Shown: positions 24,456-33,673 of the stretch, one piece after another | Position numbering within the stretch: position 1 is the stretch's first letter | How the letters are laid out: the number at the start of each line of letters is the position of its first letter | NCBI RefSeq assembly: GCF_014762705.1 | Contig: NZ_JABURL010000076.1 | Location: forward strand, 1-60,544 | Source of the DNA: Cyclobacterium sp. | GTDB lineage: Bacteria; Bacteroidota; Bacteroidia; Cytophagales; Cyclobacteriaceae | DNA length: 60,544 nucleotides | Direction: 5' to 3' | Program-made: the position numbers and the translations under genes | Notes under the pieces: model-generated | What the model saw: only the letters and a program-made list of their open reading frames with translations | What the model was told of the DNA's origin: nothing | The model's database searches: none

Positions 24456-25214
24456 ATGGACGAAATTACCACCATACAGGATGTCCTGGAGGAGCTTGAC
24501 AATATCATAACCGAAAGTATCAGAACCAATAGCAGGATAGGCTTGTTTGCTTACATCTACAGACGCACTACTTTTGAGATCGCATCAGAAATTGCCCTGA
24601 ATCATTTTGAGGACAATAGGCGAATGGAAAGGCTTGATGTTGCATTTGCCTGTTTATATCTGGATGCTTACAAGGGGTATAAAAACAACGAAAAGGTAAG
24701 TGCCTCCTGGGCCTATGCCTTCGATCAGGTGGACAGGCCGCTTACAATTGTCCAACACATTCTGCTGGGGATGAATGCCCACATCAACCTGGACCTTGCC
24801 CTGGCAGCCTCCACGGTAATGCATGGTCAGGATATACACGATATTGAAAATGATTTTAATAAAGTGAACGACATTCTATATCAAATCACAAATGAGTTGC
24901 AGGAACGCCTTGGCCGGGTTTCTCCCTTGATGTTTATGTTAGACCTTATGGGTAAAAACAAAGACGAAAAACTTATAAACTTTAGCATGCGAAAGGCACG
25001 TCAGCAATCCTGGAATTCGGCAAAACGCCTGTGGTCCCTGGAAGAGGAGGAGGAAAGTATACGGGCCAGAGACAGGATCGACCGGATGGTGCTTCTACTG
25101 AGCAAGCACATTAAATCTCCTAAATCACTGACAATATGGCTTTTTCTCAAAATAATTCAAGCGTTTGAAAAAAGCGAAGTTGGTGTTGTAATTTCCAATC
25201 TGAAAGCAGATTAA
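24456..25214 (+). CDS. DUF5995 family protein
   Basis: A 252-residue, largely helical soluble protein without signal peptide. Family-like features: RIGLFAYIYRRTTFEIASEI, a helix ERLDVAFACLYLDAYKGY, and the conserved HILLGMNAHINLDLALAAST, resembling a di-metal or quinone-binding helical bundle. DUF5995 proteins are found in Bacteroidota and actinobacteria; function unknown. It stands alone between 230 and 650 nt of non-coding DNA. Confidence 0.82.
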   Translation: MDEITTIQDVLEELDNIITESIRTNSRIGLFAYIYRRTTFEIASEIALNHFEDNRRMERLDVAFACLYLDAYKGYKNNEKVSASWAYAFDQVDRPLTIVQHILLGMNAHINLDLALAASTVMHGQDIHDIENDFNKVNDILYQITNELQERLGRVSPLMFMLDLMGKNKDEKLINFSMRKARQQSWNSAKRLWSLEEEEESIRARDRIDRMVLLLSKHIKSPKSLTIWLFLKIIQAFEKSEVGVVISNLKAD

Positions 25215-25860
25215 ATGAATATGGTGAAAAACCCCCAATGATTGGTTTTATCAAATCTGTTAGCAATAAAAAAATAATATTTTATTGAAAATCGTTTTAT
25301 ATTACTAGCCATGTTTTTGTTTGGCACAGTGACCAAAGAAATGATTCTCAGAAAAACTTTAGAAATTGCTTAACTAAAGGTACTAATATTTAACCCTTTA
25401 TACCTTATTTATAGGTAAATAATTATTGTCAGTAGACTAGTAAGTTGTGTACTGGGTTACATTGTTTGACCTACCAATGCTACTGTGCAAACTAGGCAAC
25501 TTTTTCGGATGGACAAGGGTTTATTGGAGAAAAATAAGTTGGAAGTTAAACGGAATACATCAGGAATACACCAAAAATACGTACTATATCATTCCGTGCC
25601 AGGCTTTTGCGCTGCCAAGATGGCGAATGATTGCTATGGAACCAGGAGAAAAGAAATATCCAGGAATGGACCAGACTACTCCATATGCGAGACTTAAGGG
25701 TTTCATGTATAGAAATCCTAGTGAAGATTTCGGAGCTACCCGAGTTTGGGCACAATAGAAAAATTATTGCCCAAGTACCATCACTAACCTCCCTTCGTTT
25801 CTTCCAACGCCTTTTCTGAGGAACTTTTTTTAAATAACTTGGGCTTCAAATCGACCACTT
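25215..25860. other. Intergenic stretch, no gene seen
   Basis: About 650 bp. Frames of 60-100 codons exist around 25447-25819, but they overlap on both strands, have unusual composition and no recognised motif. No structured RNA noticed. Probably the potassium-channel gene's promoter lies at the right end. Confidence 0.4.
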
Positions 25861-27489
25861 ATGCAAAACAACCTGAAAAAAAGAATTCTATTTGCGGTTC
25901 TCGTTGTGACCGGAATAATAGTCATTTATGCAAAGATTTTTGTCTGGTCCATGGAATTTTTTGAATACCGGGAAATCACGTTTCCTCAGGGCTTACAGGT
26001 TGTCGTAGAGTCCCTTACGACCAGTGGTTATGGAGGTTTTTCTCCCTGGGAAAGTGACTTCATGAATTTCTTCGTCCTCATCATGAACCTCACCGGGGTT
26101 GTATTTGTATTTGTGGCCTTTCCTGTTTTTTTTCTGCCGTTTTTGAAAGATGCCATCGAGAAATCTCCCCCAACCAAAGTGAGTAAAAAAGACCACATAA
26201 TTATTTGCTCGTATTCCACGCATGCCGAAGTACTGGTAAAGGAGCTAACTTCCCGAAATCAGGATTATGTAATTATTGAGGCAGCAGAGAAAAAGGCGAA
26301 AGAGCTTTTGCTTGCGGGGCTAAAGGTATTAAAGGGCAATCCTGAATCCGAAGCTACTCTGAAGGCCGCAGGAATAAAACTGGCAAAAGCTGTTGTACTC
26401 AATTCGACTACAGACAAGAATATTAGTATTGTTTTTTCGATCAGAAACATCAATAAAACGGTAAAAACCATTGCCGTACTTGAAGATGAAGAAATGGAAA
26501 CCTACCATAAACTCGCTGGAACGGATACCACCATTTCTCCCAGACAGCTGATTGGAAAAAGCCTGGCTGCCCAAGTTCCGGCGATTTCCATCAACAACAG
26601 TGTAGAGATTGATACGGGCGTAGAATTAATTGAAATTGATATACAGGAAGGAAGTGAACTCTGCAATAAATCTATTGAGGAAGCAAATTTACTAGAAAAA
26701 TACCATCTAAATATTATCGGGGCATGGCAAAATGGCGAATTTCAAAGTCCGGTGTCGACTGACCTGGTTTTGAAAGCAAAAATCCGTCTACTTGTTGCCG
26801 GAGACAGAGATGAACTTTCCCGGCTCAATAGGAAAGCGGAAGCCAAAATTCGACACTTCTCACAAAATAAAGTGCTAATATTGGGATACGGTGTGTCAGG
26901 AAAAGCTGCATTTAGCCTCCTTAAAACGAAAAGTGTAGCTATAACAGTGATTGATATTCGTGAAAAAGAAGGAGTAGATATTGTTGGGGATATCCGGAAA
27001 GCGGAAACACTTCGAGCGGCTGGAATTGACGATGCATCTGCATTGATTATCACCATTCAGGACGATACGATGGCACTTTTTGCTGCCCTGCTGGCAAGGA
27101 ACATGAATAGCAAGGTCCACATTATCGTACGGGCCAATAATATGGAAAATGTTAAAAAATTGTACGGTGCCGGTGCCGATTATGTTCAGTCTCTCGCAAC
27201 GGTGAGTGGCCGGATGCTCGCCTCCAATATATTCGAGGACGAGACTTCACTAGCTGTTGAAAAACAAATTAACCTGGTACAATTACCCGCGGGCAAGCTA
27301 TCGGGAACTACCATATCCAAAAACAACGTAAGGACTGAAATGGGCTGCACAATTCTCGCTGTAATCAGAGAGGGTCAAAAATTTTCAACCATCGACCCCA
27401 ATACGTTTTCGTTTGAAGAGGAAGATTACATCATTGTGGCCGGAACCGATGAAAGCATCCGGAAATTTGAGAAACGGTTTGGCAACTAA
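25861..27489 (+). CDS. Two-TM potassium channel with two RCK (TrkA-N/TrkA-C) modules
   Basis: A 542-residue protein: TM1 at ~8-30, pore helix and filter VESLTTSGYGGF at ~50-60, TM2 at ~68-95, then a cytosolic gating part. The first RCK module starts at DHIIICSYSTHAEVLVKEL (~111), a TrkA-C-like part lies at ~240-305, and a second RCK starts at KVLILGYGVSGKAAF (~335) with a TrkA-C at the end. Family filter is TVGYGD-like; here Gly replaces the acidic residue after GYG. It should gate potassium flow in response to NAD(H), nucleotides or calcium. No neighbouring transport genes. Confidence 0.87.
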   Translation: MQNNLKKRILFAVLVVTGIIVIYAKIFVWSMEFFEYREITFPQGLQVVVESLTTSGYGGFSPWESDFMNFFVLIMNLTGVVFVFVAFPVFFLPFLKDAIEKSPPTKVSKKDHIIICSYSTHAEVLVKELTSRNQDYVIIEAAEKKAKELLLAGLKVLKGNPESEATLKAAGIKLAKAVVLNSTTDKNISIVFSIRNINKTVKTIAVLEDEEMETYHKLAGTDTTISPRQLIGKSLAAQVPAISINNSVEIDTGVELIEIDIQEGSELCNKSIEEANLLEKYHLNIIGAWQNGEFQSPVSTDLVLKAKIRLLVAGDRDELSRLNRKAEAKIRHFSQNKVLILGYGVSGKAAFSLLKTKSVAITVIDIREKEGVDIVGDIRKAETLRAAGIDDASALIITIQDDTMALFAALLARNMNSKVHIIVRANNMENVKKLYGAGADYVQSLATVSGRMLASNIFEDETSLAVEKQINLVQLPAGKLSGTTISKNNVRTEMGCTILAVIREGQKFSTIDPNTFSFEEEDYIIVAGTDESIRKFEKRFGN

Positions 27490-27852
27490 ACCCCTTGGCT
27501 TAATACCTTCCCACAATTAACCAGCTGTCCCATTTCCTTTTAGTTGGTTGACCATTATACCTGTGCAAAACCAGGCTTTCAATACCTGTGCCGCTGAATT
27601 CGCAGTCGGGCCGATTTGGTTTAGGGATTGTCCTTTATGTCTGGGCACTACAGCTACCAGGATTTGTTCGAACAGGACGGCAGCTATAGGGCCACCACCA
27701 ATCAGGCAAGTGGAAAATTGACCCGGGTGATGACAAGATTATTCCAGGAGCCCTGATTCCAGCTACATCTGGAGACAGCCTTCGCAATGCCCGGGTCAAA
27801 ATTAATGGATACTTTACTGTACAAAAAAGATGGAGATTTACTTTTGGGCTTC
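27490..27852. other. Intergenic stretch with a possible decayed coding remnant
   Basis: Plus-strand frames between 27640 and 27850 read like protein in two phases: GHYSYQDLFEQDGSYRATTN, then after a shift DDKIIPGALIPATSGDSLRN and INGYFTVQKRWRFTFG. This may be a frameshifted remnant, but no family was recognised. Confidence 0.25.
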
Positions 27853-28467
27853 CTATTGAAATGCTGCCTCGAAGGTCTCCATTTTCTGGTCCACTTGTGT
27901 ATCTACCATGAATGATAGTCTTGTCTTTTCCCATGAAAAAATCACTCTGGCCACCTTATTATCTGCTGCCGATATGGCATAAGAAAGTCTTTCCTGAGTG
28001 TCTTCCATCATTTCAGGGCTTACTTTGATTGCAACCGCATCATCCTTTGCCAGGGCGGCAGCATCTACATTTTCACCCTGCATGTATGCATAGATGGCAT
28101 TTCCTTTACTATTGAAGTGAATGGTCCAGTCACCAGACTGTTCTGGCGTAATAAACACAGAATACTTTCCCGGACTTAGCGTTTTTCCTCCTATGCTAAC
28201 TGCCGTGCTGAATTCTATGGTTGTAGGCGCATTTGCACCCGCTCTCCAGGGCACACCAAAAGGAACAAGTTCTCCAAATACTGTCCTCCCCTTTACCCCG
28301 GGGGAAGAATAGTCTATGCTGATTTTTGTAAAACCCACATGCTGAGACACAAAACTGGCTGGGCTAGGAGCCGGGGCCTGAATCTGGGCCCGGGATTGGT
28401 AAAATGCCGAAAAAATCAGCAAAATGGTAAGTGTAGCTGTCAGATACGAATTTCTTGAATTTTTCAT
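27853..28467 (-). CDS. DUF2911 secreted protein
   Basis: A 204-residue exported protein: signal peptide MKNSRNSYLTATLTILLIFS..., cleavage near residue 27 (SRAQ). The conserved DUF2911 core is visible: SQHVGFTKISIDYSSPGVKG, then VPFGVPWRAGANAPTTIEFS, GGKTLSPGKYSVFITPE, and WTIHFNSKGNAIYAY. This family is widespread in Bacteroidota, function unknown. Single-gene transcription unit. TATCTTTC upstream on the minus strand resembles a -7 box. The opposite-strand sequence before its end may be a remnant. Confidence 0.9.
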   Translation of the reverse strand: MKNSRNSYLTATLTILLIFSAFYQSRAQIQAPAPSPASFVSQHVGFTKISIDYSSPGVKGRTVFGELVPFGVPWRAGANAPTTIEFSTAVSIGGKTLSPGKYSVFITPEQSGDWTIHFNSKGNAIYAYMQGENVDAAALAKDDAVAIKVSPEMMEDTQERLSYAISAADNKVARVIFSWEKTRLSFMVDTQVDQKMETFEAAFQ

Positions 28468-28766
28468 TGATTTAGTTTTTTTGAGCTTTTGAAGCAGAAA
28501 GATACAAAAGGCTATTGTAAATCCAGCTTATTCATTCGGGGAATTTAACCCTTGACACAGGATATCCAGCACCTACATCCCAAATAGGACAAGTCAACCG
28601 GAACGGGTATAATAGCCAAACAAAAAATAGGAGAACGGTAAAAAAAGCAAGCAGGCCTGTTGGAAGCCAGTCAGAAGAAATGAAAGGAAAAATAAAAAAG
28701 ATCAAGCCTGCATATTCCAATCAGCAAGGCAAAACATTGGCCTAAACAAATGTATTATTGCTTTTC

Positions 28767-29003
28767 TTATTCTTTTACGACTATTGTACGTCCATCAACA
28801 TCAGCTCCATCCAGTTGGGCTATCGCCGCTTTTGCCATTCCTTCGTCTGACATGTCTACAAAGCCGAAGCCCCTGCTTCTGCCGGTGGCATTGTCTACTA
28901 TCACTTTTGTGGAGCGTACTTCACCAAAGGGTTCAAAAAAACCCTTCAACTCGGAATCATCAATTTCAAAAGGAAGACTGGCAACAAATATATTCATACT
29001 CAT
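28767..29003 (-). CDS. RRM-type RNA-binding protein
   Basis: A 78-residue protein consisting of one RNA recognition motif. RNP2 is IFVASL at residues 5-10 and RNP1 is RGFGFVDM at 44-51, both with the aromatic residues needed for RNA stacking. It resembles the small cold- or stress-induced RRM proteins of cyanobacteria and Bacteroidota, which often also have a glycine-rich tail; that tail is absent here. Start: ATG 29003 gives MSMNIF; the second Met (28997) is equally possible. Confidence 0.9.
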   Translation of the reverse strand: MSMNIFVASLPFEIDDSELKGFFEPFGEVRSTKVIVDNATGRSRGFGFVDMSDEGMAKAAIAQLDGADVDGRTIVVKE

Positions 29004-29217
29004 TCTATTTTATAGGTGTTTTTCAGGCGTAATTTGATAAAGCTACAGCAAATTTTGACAATATAAAATCTATTTGATTCAATTAATGCCAAAAGAAGAC
29101 TACTAACAAACATGGGATAGCTAGGAAAAATGAGGCATTAATTTAAAATTATTAGTACATTCGTTTTTCATCCCTGGCTTGGGAGCAAAACAAAAGAAAC
29201 TACTCATTTATAAGACA

Positions 29218-30219
29218 ATGAAACATCCTATCTGCCCCATCTTATCGCTGTGTATCCTACTTTGCAGCTTTGGAAACGCCTTTTCTAACAACCACCAGCT
29301 AGATAACCCCTTTATTGGCATGTGGGGTCTTGAAATCGAAGGCGGAGGTGTTGGTTGGTTGCATGTCAACGAAGATAAGGGGTATCTCGATGCCGAACTT
29401 TTGTGGATTGGAGGGAGTGTTTTGCCTGTGGCGAATGTTTACCTGGCTGACGATAATACACTGGTAGTCACAAGAACCAGCACCTCACGTAAAAGTGAGG
29501 AAAGAAGCCATACCCTTACCCATACGCTCCGAATTAAGAAAACCGGAGAGTCCCTGAAAGGAACGATGACAGGACCGGGAAGAAATGGTGAATACCAGTC
29601 AAATTTCACCGGTAGCAGGATGCCTCCCATGCCTGAAAAACCAGACCTGTCTAAAGTCACTTTCGGACAACCCATTGCATTATTTAACGGCAAGGACATG
29701 AGCGGTTGGGAATTAATGAATCCCAACCAAAAAAATGGTTTTGCAGTAAAAAATGGCACAATGGTAAATGATCCCGTACAACCAGAAAGTGGAACACACA
29801 TATCCTATGGAAACATTCGTACCCAGCAGGAATTCAAAGACTTCAATCTTACCCTGGAAGTAAACGTACCAGAAGGAAATAACAGCGGGGTCTATCTAAG
29901 GGGTATTTATGAAATCCAGGTGGTTGATTCCTATGGAAAACCGCTTGATTCACACAATATGGGTGCGTTGTACAGTCGCATTACACCCAGCATGGCTGCA
30001 GAAAAACCTGCAGGCGAATGGCAATCCATGGACATCACCCTGGTTGATCGTCACGTAACGGTGGTGTTAAACGGTAAAAAAATTATAGATAATGAGCCCG
30101 CCTGGGGACCCACCGGTGGAGCCATGAGTGCCGATGTACTTGCAGCGGGGCCCATATTTTTACAGGGAGATCATGGAAAGGTCAGCTACCGGAATATCGT
30201 ATTGACGCCCATTGACTGA
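29218..30219 (+). CDS. DUF1080 (3-keto-disaccharide hydrolase-like) secreted protein
   Basis: A 333-residue exported protein; ATG 29218 is favoured over 29179 because a signal peptide (PILSLCILLCSFGNAFS) follows directly. Residues ~20-135 form an N-terminal beta domain (FIGMWGLEIEGGGVGWLHV). Residues ~150-333 match DUF1080: IALFNGKDMSGWELMN, NIRTQQEFKDFNLTLEVNVP, NSGVYLRGIYEIQVVDSYG and a lectin-like end (GPIFLQGDHGKVSYRNI). DUF1080 proteins act on 3-keto-glycosides made by dehydrogenases; here no dehydrogenase is adjacent. Confidence 0.85.
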   Translation: MKHPICPILSLCILLCSFGNAFSNNHQLDNPFIGMWGLEIEGGGVGWLHVNEDKGYLDAELLWIGGSVLPVANVYLADDNTLVVTRTSTSRKSEERSHTLTHTLRIKKTGESLKGTMTGPGRNGEYQSNFTGSRMPPMPEKPDLSKVTFGQPIALFNGKDMSGWELMNPNQKNGFAVKNGTMVNDPVQPESGTHISYGNIRTQQEFKDFNLTLEVNVPEGNNSGVYLRGIYEIQVVDSYGKPLDSHNMGALYSRITPSMAAEKPAGEWQSMDITLVDRHVTVVLNGKKIIDNEPAWGPTGGAMSADVLAAGPIFLQGDHGKVSYRNIVLTPID

Positions 30220-30308
30220 TCGCACCGGCTGTCGGTAATTTGAAGTAGAATTAGGGATGGCTATACGTTGACCCTTGATTTGCCATTAAACGAATACCAT
30301 TTAAGTAC

Positions 30309-31439
30309 ATGTCCTTTCGAAAGTTCCTGACCAAAATCCACCTTTACCTTGGGCTAGGTATCGGGCTGTTGTTTACTATCATCTCCTTATCCGGCGCATT
30401 ATACACTTGGGAACCAGAGCTGAGCCGTATTGCCTACAAGCAAGGCGTGGATGCAAAGGACAGTCCCTTTGTTTCTATTTCTCAAGTAAGAAATACCTTG
30501 CAAAAAAACTTTCCCGAAGGAGATTTTCGAACAGCCCTATACCGGGACCCGGAAAGCAGTATTGAAGTATTATTGTATGCTCCCGGCACCTATTACCTGG
30601 CACAACTCAACCCCTATACCGCAGAACTTATTCATTTACAAGACATGAATAAGGGCTGGCTCAATATTATAAAAAAACTTCACAGGAATTTGCTATTGGG
30701 TAATGTAGGAAGAGAAATCGTGCATTGGGTGACTTTATTGGCGCTACCTTTGCTCATTTCCGGCCTGGTGATCTGGTGGCCAATCAGGGGTTGGCCCGGT
30801 AAAAGTAATTTCCGCATCAACTGGTACGGTTCCTCCAAAAGAAAGAATCGTGACCTGCATACTATACTTGGATTTTATGCCACCTGGATACTGATTTTTG
30901 CGCTTATTACCGGTATTTATTGGGGTTTCAGTGCCGTAAAAGAAACGATAAAGGAGCTAAGTGGCGAAAATAAAATGAACTGGGAAAGCCCTCATTCAGA
31001 ACTTCCCGATTCCGGGCAATTAGCTGTAAACGATGACGTTTTGAATCGACTGATAGCCGACTACCATAAAACCTTTTCCGAATCTGAGGTAAGGATCAGT
31101 ATACCTCATGAAAAAGATGACCCCATCCACCTCTCCGTAATTGAGCCAAAAAAAGGAATAAACGCTATCAATCATTATTACCACGACCAGTATAACGGAG
31201 AACGAATAGAAGGCCATTTTCTAAATGGGCTATCCACGGAAAAAAGTGCTTTTCAGAGAATAAACGGCATGATTTACGATATTCATTTTGGAAGTATTTG
31301 GGGGCTTCCAGGTAGGATGCTGGTTTTTTTAGCGGCTTTGATTGCGGCCTCTCTTCCAATCACCGGCTTTATCATTTGGTCAGGTAAAAGAAAAAAAAGG
31401 AAAGGGAAGGAATCCGCTAAAGGTTCTTTTTCTTACTGA
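30309..31439 (+). CDS. PepSY-associated transmembrane protein
   Basis: A 376-residue inner-membrane protein with four main helices: ~10-31 (HLYLGLGIGLLFTIISLSGA), ~140-160, ~190-212 and ~337-360. Motifs KIHLYLGLG, KKLHRNLLLG, REIVHWVTLLALPLLISGLV and KNRDLHTILGFYATW are typical of PepSY_TM proteins, whose conserved His residues may bind heme or metal during ferric siderophore reduction. Such genes usually sit beside a TonB siderophore receptor; none is adjacent here. The cytoplasmic C-terminus is very basic (GKRKKRKGKES). Confidence 0.88.
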   Translation: MSFRKFLTKIHLYLGLGIGLLFTIISLSGALYTWEPELSRIAYKQGVDAKDSPFVSISQVRNTLQKNFPEGDFRTALYRDPESSIEVLLYAPGTYYLAQLNPYTAELIHLQDMNKGWLNIIKKLHRNLLLGNVGREIVHWVTLLALPLLISGLVIWWPIRGWPGKSNFRINWYGSSKRKNRDLHTILGFYATWILIFALITGIYWGFSAVKETIKELSGENKMNWESPHSELPDSGQLAVNDDVLNRLIADYHKTFSESEVRISIPHEKDDPIHLSVIEPKKGINAINHYYHDQYNGERIEGHFLNGLSTEKSAFQRINGMIYDIHFGSIWGLPGRMLVFLAALIAASLPITGFIIWSGKRKKRKGKESAKGSFSY

Positions 31440-31633
31440 TAGCCTGATCATATGGTACGAAAGTCCGCTTTTCATCTCGCTTATCCCAAAAATATTTTTT
31501 TTATAAGCTTGTTTCTGGTTCGCTGGAAAGTAAGTTGGGTGTTCAGGAATAAAAAAGCCAAATAAATTTACCCAACAAACACCTCAACCGTTTAAATTAC
31601 AGTTGTTTGTCACCGTAAATTTAAGCCCCATTT

Positions 31634-32422
31634 ATGGAAAATCCCAAAATTCAGAAATTCCCTGATTACAGAATAGCCAGTATTGATATTTGCGAGATTG
31701 GAAAGCAAAAACATTACGTCACAGCCTTAATCGAACTTGATGTAACAGAAAGCAAGCAAAAAATTGAAAATTATCACAATTCCCGGGGCACCAAAATATC
31801 CATTAATGCCTGGCTGATTAGTGTAATCGCTTGTACAATAAATAAACACCAAACTGCCAGTGCATTTTTGCTAGGTAAAAACAAATTAATGATTTTTGAA
31901 AAAATTAACGTTTCCATCATTGTAGAAAAAGATATAAAAGGAATCAAAGTACCCATTCCACTAATCATTGAAGGAGCAAATGAAGTCAGCTTAGAAGGGA
32001 TAAGCGCACAATTGATGGAGGCGAAAAATACCGCTTTTTCGGAAAATGATATTGTGCTTCATCAAAAAGCCAAACAATTGGAGAAGCTTTATTTTATACT
32101 TCCAGGTTTCCTGAGAAGGTACTTTTGGAAATTTCTTTTGAAAAATCCTCCATTGGCTTATAAAAAAATGGGAAATGTAGCTTTTACCTCCATAGGAATG
32201 ATGGGAAAAGTGAATGGTTGGTTTATTCCAATATCCATACATCCTATTTGTTTGGGTATAGGTTCAATAATGAAAAAGCCTTCTGTCATTGATGATAAAA
32301 TAGCAATTCGAGAAATCTTACATGTGTCCGTCCTTATGGACCATGATGTGATTGACGGTGCACCCATGGCACGATTTATCAGCCATTTGAAGGATAATAT
32401 TGAAAATGGGTTAAACCTATGA
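31634..32422 (+). CDS. Stand-alone 2-oxoacid dehydrogenase acyltransferase (CAT-like) domain
   Basis: A 262-residue protein comprising only the catalytic domain of E2 acyltransferases (chloramphenicol-acetyltransferase fold). The catalytic motif DHDVIDGAPMARF is at ~237-249, with the conserved His and Asp. KINVSIIVEKDIKGIKVPIP and AFTSIGMMGKVNGWFIP are family segments. The lipoyl and peripheral-subunit-binding domains of true E2 are missing, so it probably uses a different acyl carrier or free CoA esters. The Bacteroidota have such stand-alone copies; substrate unknown. Confidence 0.85.
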   Translation: MENPKIQKFPDYRIASIDICEIGKQKHYVTALIELDVTESKQKIENYHNSRGTKISINAWLISVIACTINKHQTASAFLLGKNKLMIFEKINVSIIVEKDIKGIKVPIPLIIEGANEVSLEGISAQLMEAKNTAFSENDIVLHQKAKQLEKLYFILPGFLRRYFWKFLLKNPPLAYKKMGNVAFTSIGMMGKVNGWFIPISIHPICLGIGSIMKKPSVIDDKIAIREILHVSVLMDHDVIDGAPMARFISHLKDNIENGLNL

Positions 32423-32705
32423 AAATCTTTTCCTATCCTGGCAACCATTTTACCTTACTTACGCTTCATTTTCAGGTATTTACTATGCATTGGCGCAGCA
32501 AGTGAAAACAGATTATTCCTTATCAATAATACCCCATTTACTTGTATGCCTACTAATAGCCTGTTCATCATTCAAGCGCTAACTTGACAATAAAGGAAAA
32601 TCAGGCATACTGTATTTTTACAGATAGGTTTTTAGGAACAAGCTGGTTTCCGCTAAAATGGTTGCTATAGTGATCCAATTTAAAATCAGACAGGAAGCAA
32701 AAAAT

Positions 32706-33119
32706 TCAATGAGCCTGGTTTTCACAATCGGGAAAGTCTACATCTGAACTCCTGATTTTTAGCCAGTTGACATAATGAGCTGCTCCTACCAGCACTGCGC
32801 CAATAGGTGTAATGAAGGATTCCAGGTTCTCTGGGCTCCAGAGAAGGCCAAAGCCAATGATTAGAAACCCAATACTTACCAGGACAATTGGCATTGGATT
32901 ATTATGGTGCCTTTTGTACCCGTGGGATAAGGAAAAAACCGCAAGGATAAAACTCAGGATGATAACGCTGTGTTCGATCCAGGGCTGATCTAAGAACCCC
33001 ATACCCGCAATAGGAAGCCCACTGACGAGGAAAGGGAGAAATGCACAGTGAATCGCACAAGTTAGGGATGCCGAAAATCCGATAAAATCCAGGTGAATAC
33101 CGATAAAACTGTTTTTCAT
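32706..33119 (-). CDS. MerC-domain membrane protein
   Basis: A 137-residue four-helix membrane protein. ATG 33119 is chosen instead of the longer frame to 33182, because a promoter lies between the two and the extension (MLQKRKRPFTFAIQFQK) would be made of promoter and operator DNA. The MerC-type motif TCAIHCAFLPFLV has the paired cysteines used for metal in MerC transporters. A C-terminal tail (SSDVDFPDCENQAH) has Asp, Cys and His. Fur/Zur-like regulation suggests a role in zinc or other metal homeostasis rather than mercury resistance. No regulator gene is adjacent. Confidence 0.85.
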   Translation of the reverse strand: MKNSFIGIHLDFIGFSASLTCAIHCAFLPFLVSGLPIAGMGFLDQPWIEHSVIILSFILAVFSLSHGYKRHHNNPMPIVLVSIGFLIIGFGLLWSPENLESFITPIGAVLVGAAHYVNWLKIRSSDVDFPDCENQAH

Positions 33120-33148
33120 GGTTTGCTGTTTTTTTTGAAACTGTATTG

Positions 33149-33179
33149 CAAATGTAAATGGTCTTTTTCTTTTTTGCAA
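33149..33179 (-). promoter_or_regulatory. Promoter of the MerC-like gene
   Basis: On the minus strand TTG (33179-33177) is followed by exactly 20 nt and TACATTTG (33156-33149), matching the Bacteroidota -33/-7 pattern with TAnnTTTG. Transcription would start near 33142, leaving a leader of about 20 nt before ATG 33119. Confidence 0.6.
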
Positions 33180-33189
33180 CATATTTGCA
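33175..33189. promoter_or_regulatory. Fur/Zur-like operator over the -33 box
   Basis: TGCAACATATTTGCA is a near-perfect 7-1-7 palindrome (5 of 7 positions paired) that covers the -33 element. A further TTGCAA half-site overlaps the -7 box (33146-33152). Zur operators in Bacteroidota are recalled to have TGCAA/TTGCA arms; the regulator is an inference. Confidence 0.5.
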
Positions 33190-33673
33190 TTTATGAAATG
33201 AGATTGTTTAGTCTGTTCATCTAAAAAATCAGATTACATGCTGACTATCCATTCTCTTCCTTGCGCCTGGACTGGAGCCAATAAACTTAAAGTTCCGGAT
33301 TAACAGCTGAATGACAGGAAGGATTTGTTTTTCTCAGACCTCATCTTGAAATTAAAGGTAAAAGTAACATGGTCTTCCTAGCAGCCATTTATCTCTTTAG
33401 AGGCAAATTCTGACAGGACAGTAAATTAACCGCAGTCCTATACGACCTAAAAAAAATCTACCATCCTGGGAAAAAACTTCCTTGCCAAATATAAATTAGA
33501 AATTTCAGCCAATATATTCGATTTAAGGATCTAATCCATTGGAGCAGTCAACATTTTGACTTATATTCATTTTGGTATTACACATTTGGCATCCCAAATC
33601 AATTGGTGGATTTACCAAAACTTGTACTATCACCGCATGGTGAAAAGGAACCTTCAAACCAAAATCAGAAAAA
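33190..33673. other. Intergenic stretch, no gene seen
   Basis: About 480 bp between divergent genes. It holds a ~35 nt sequence (33527-33561) with a near copy at 4797-4831; see findings. Otherwise nothing recognisable. Confidence 0.5.

Noticed and set aside
25447-25819. Overlapping frames on both strands between DUF5995 and the potassium channel
   Set aside because: Mutually overlapping, no recognisable domain, biased residues; treated as non-coding.
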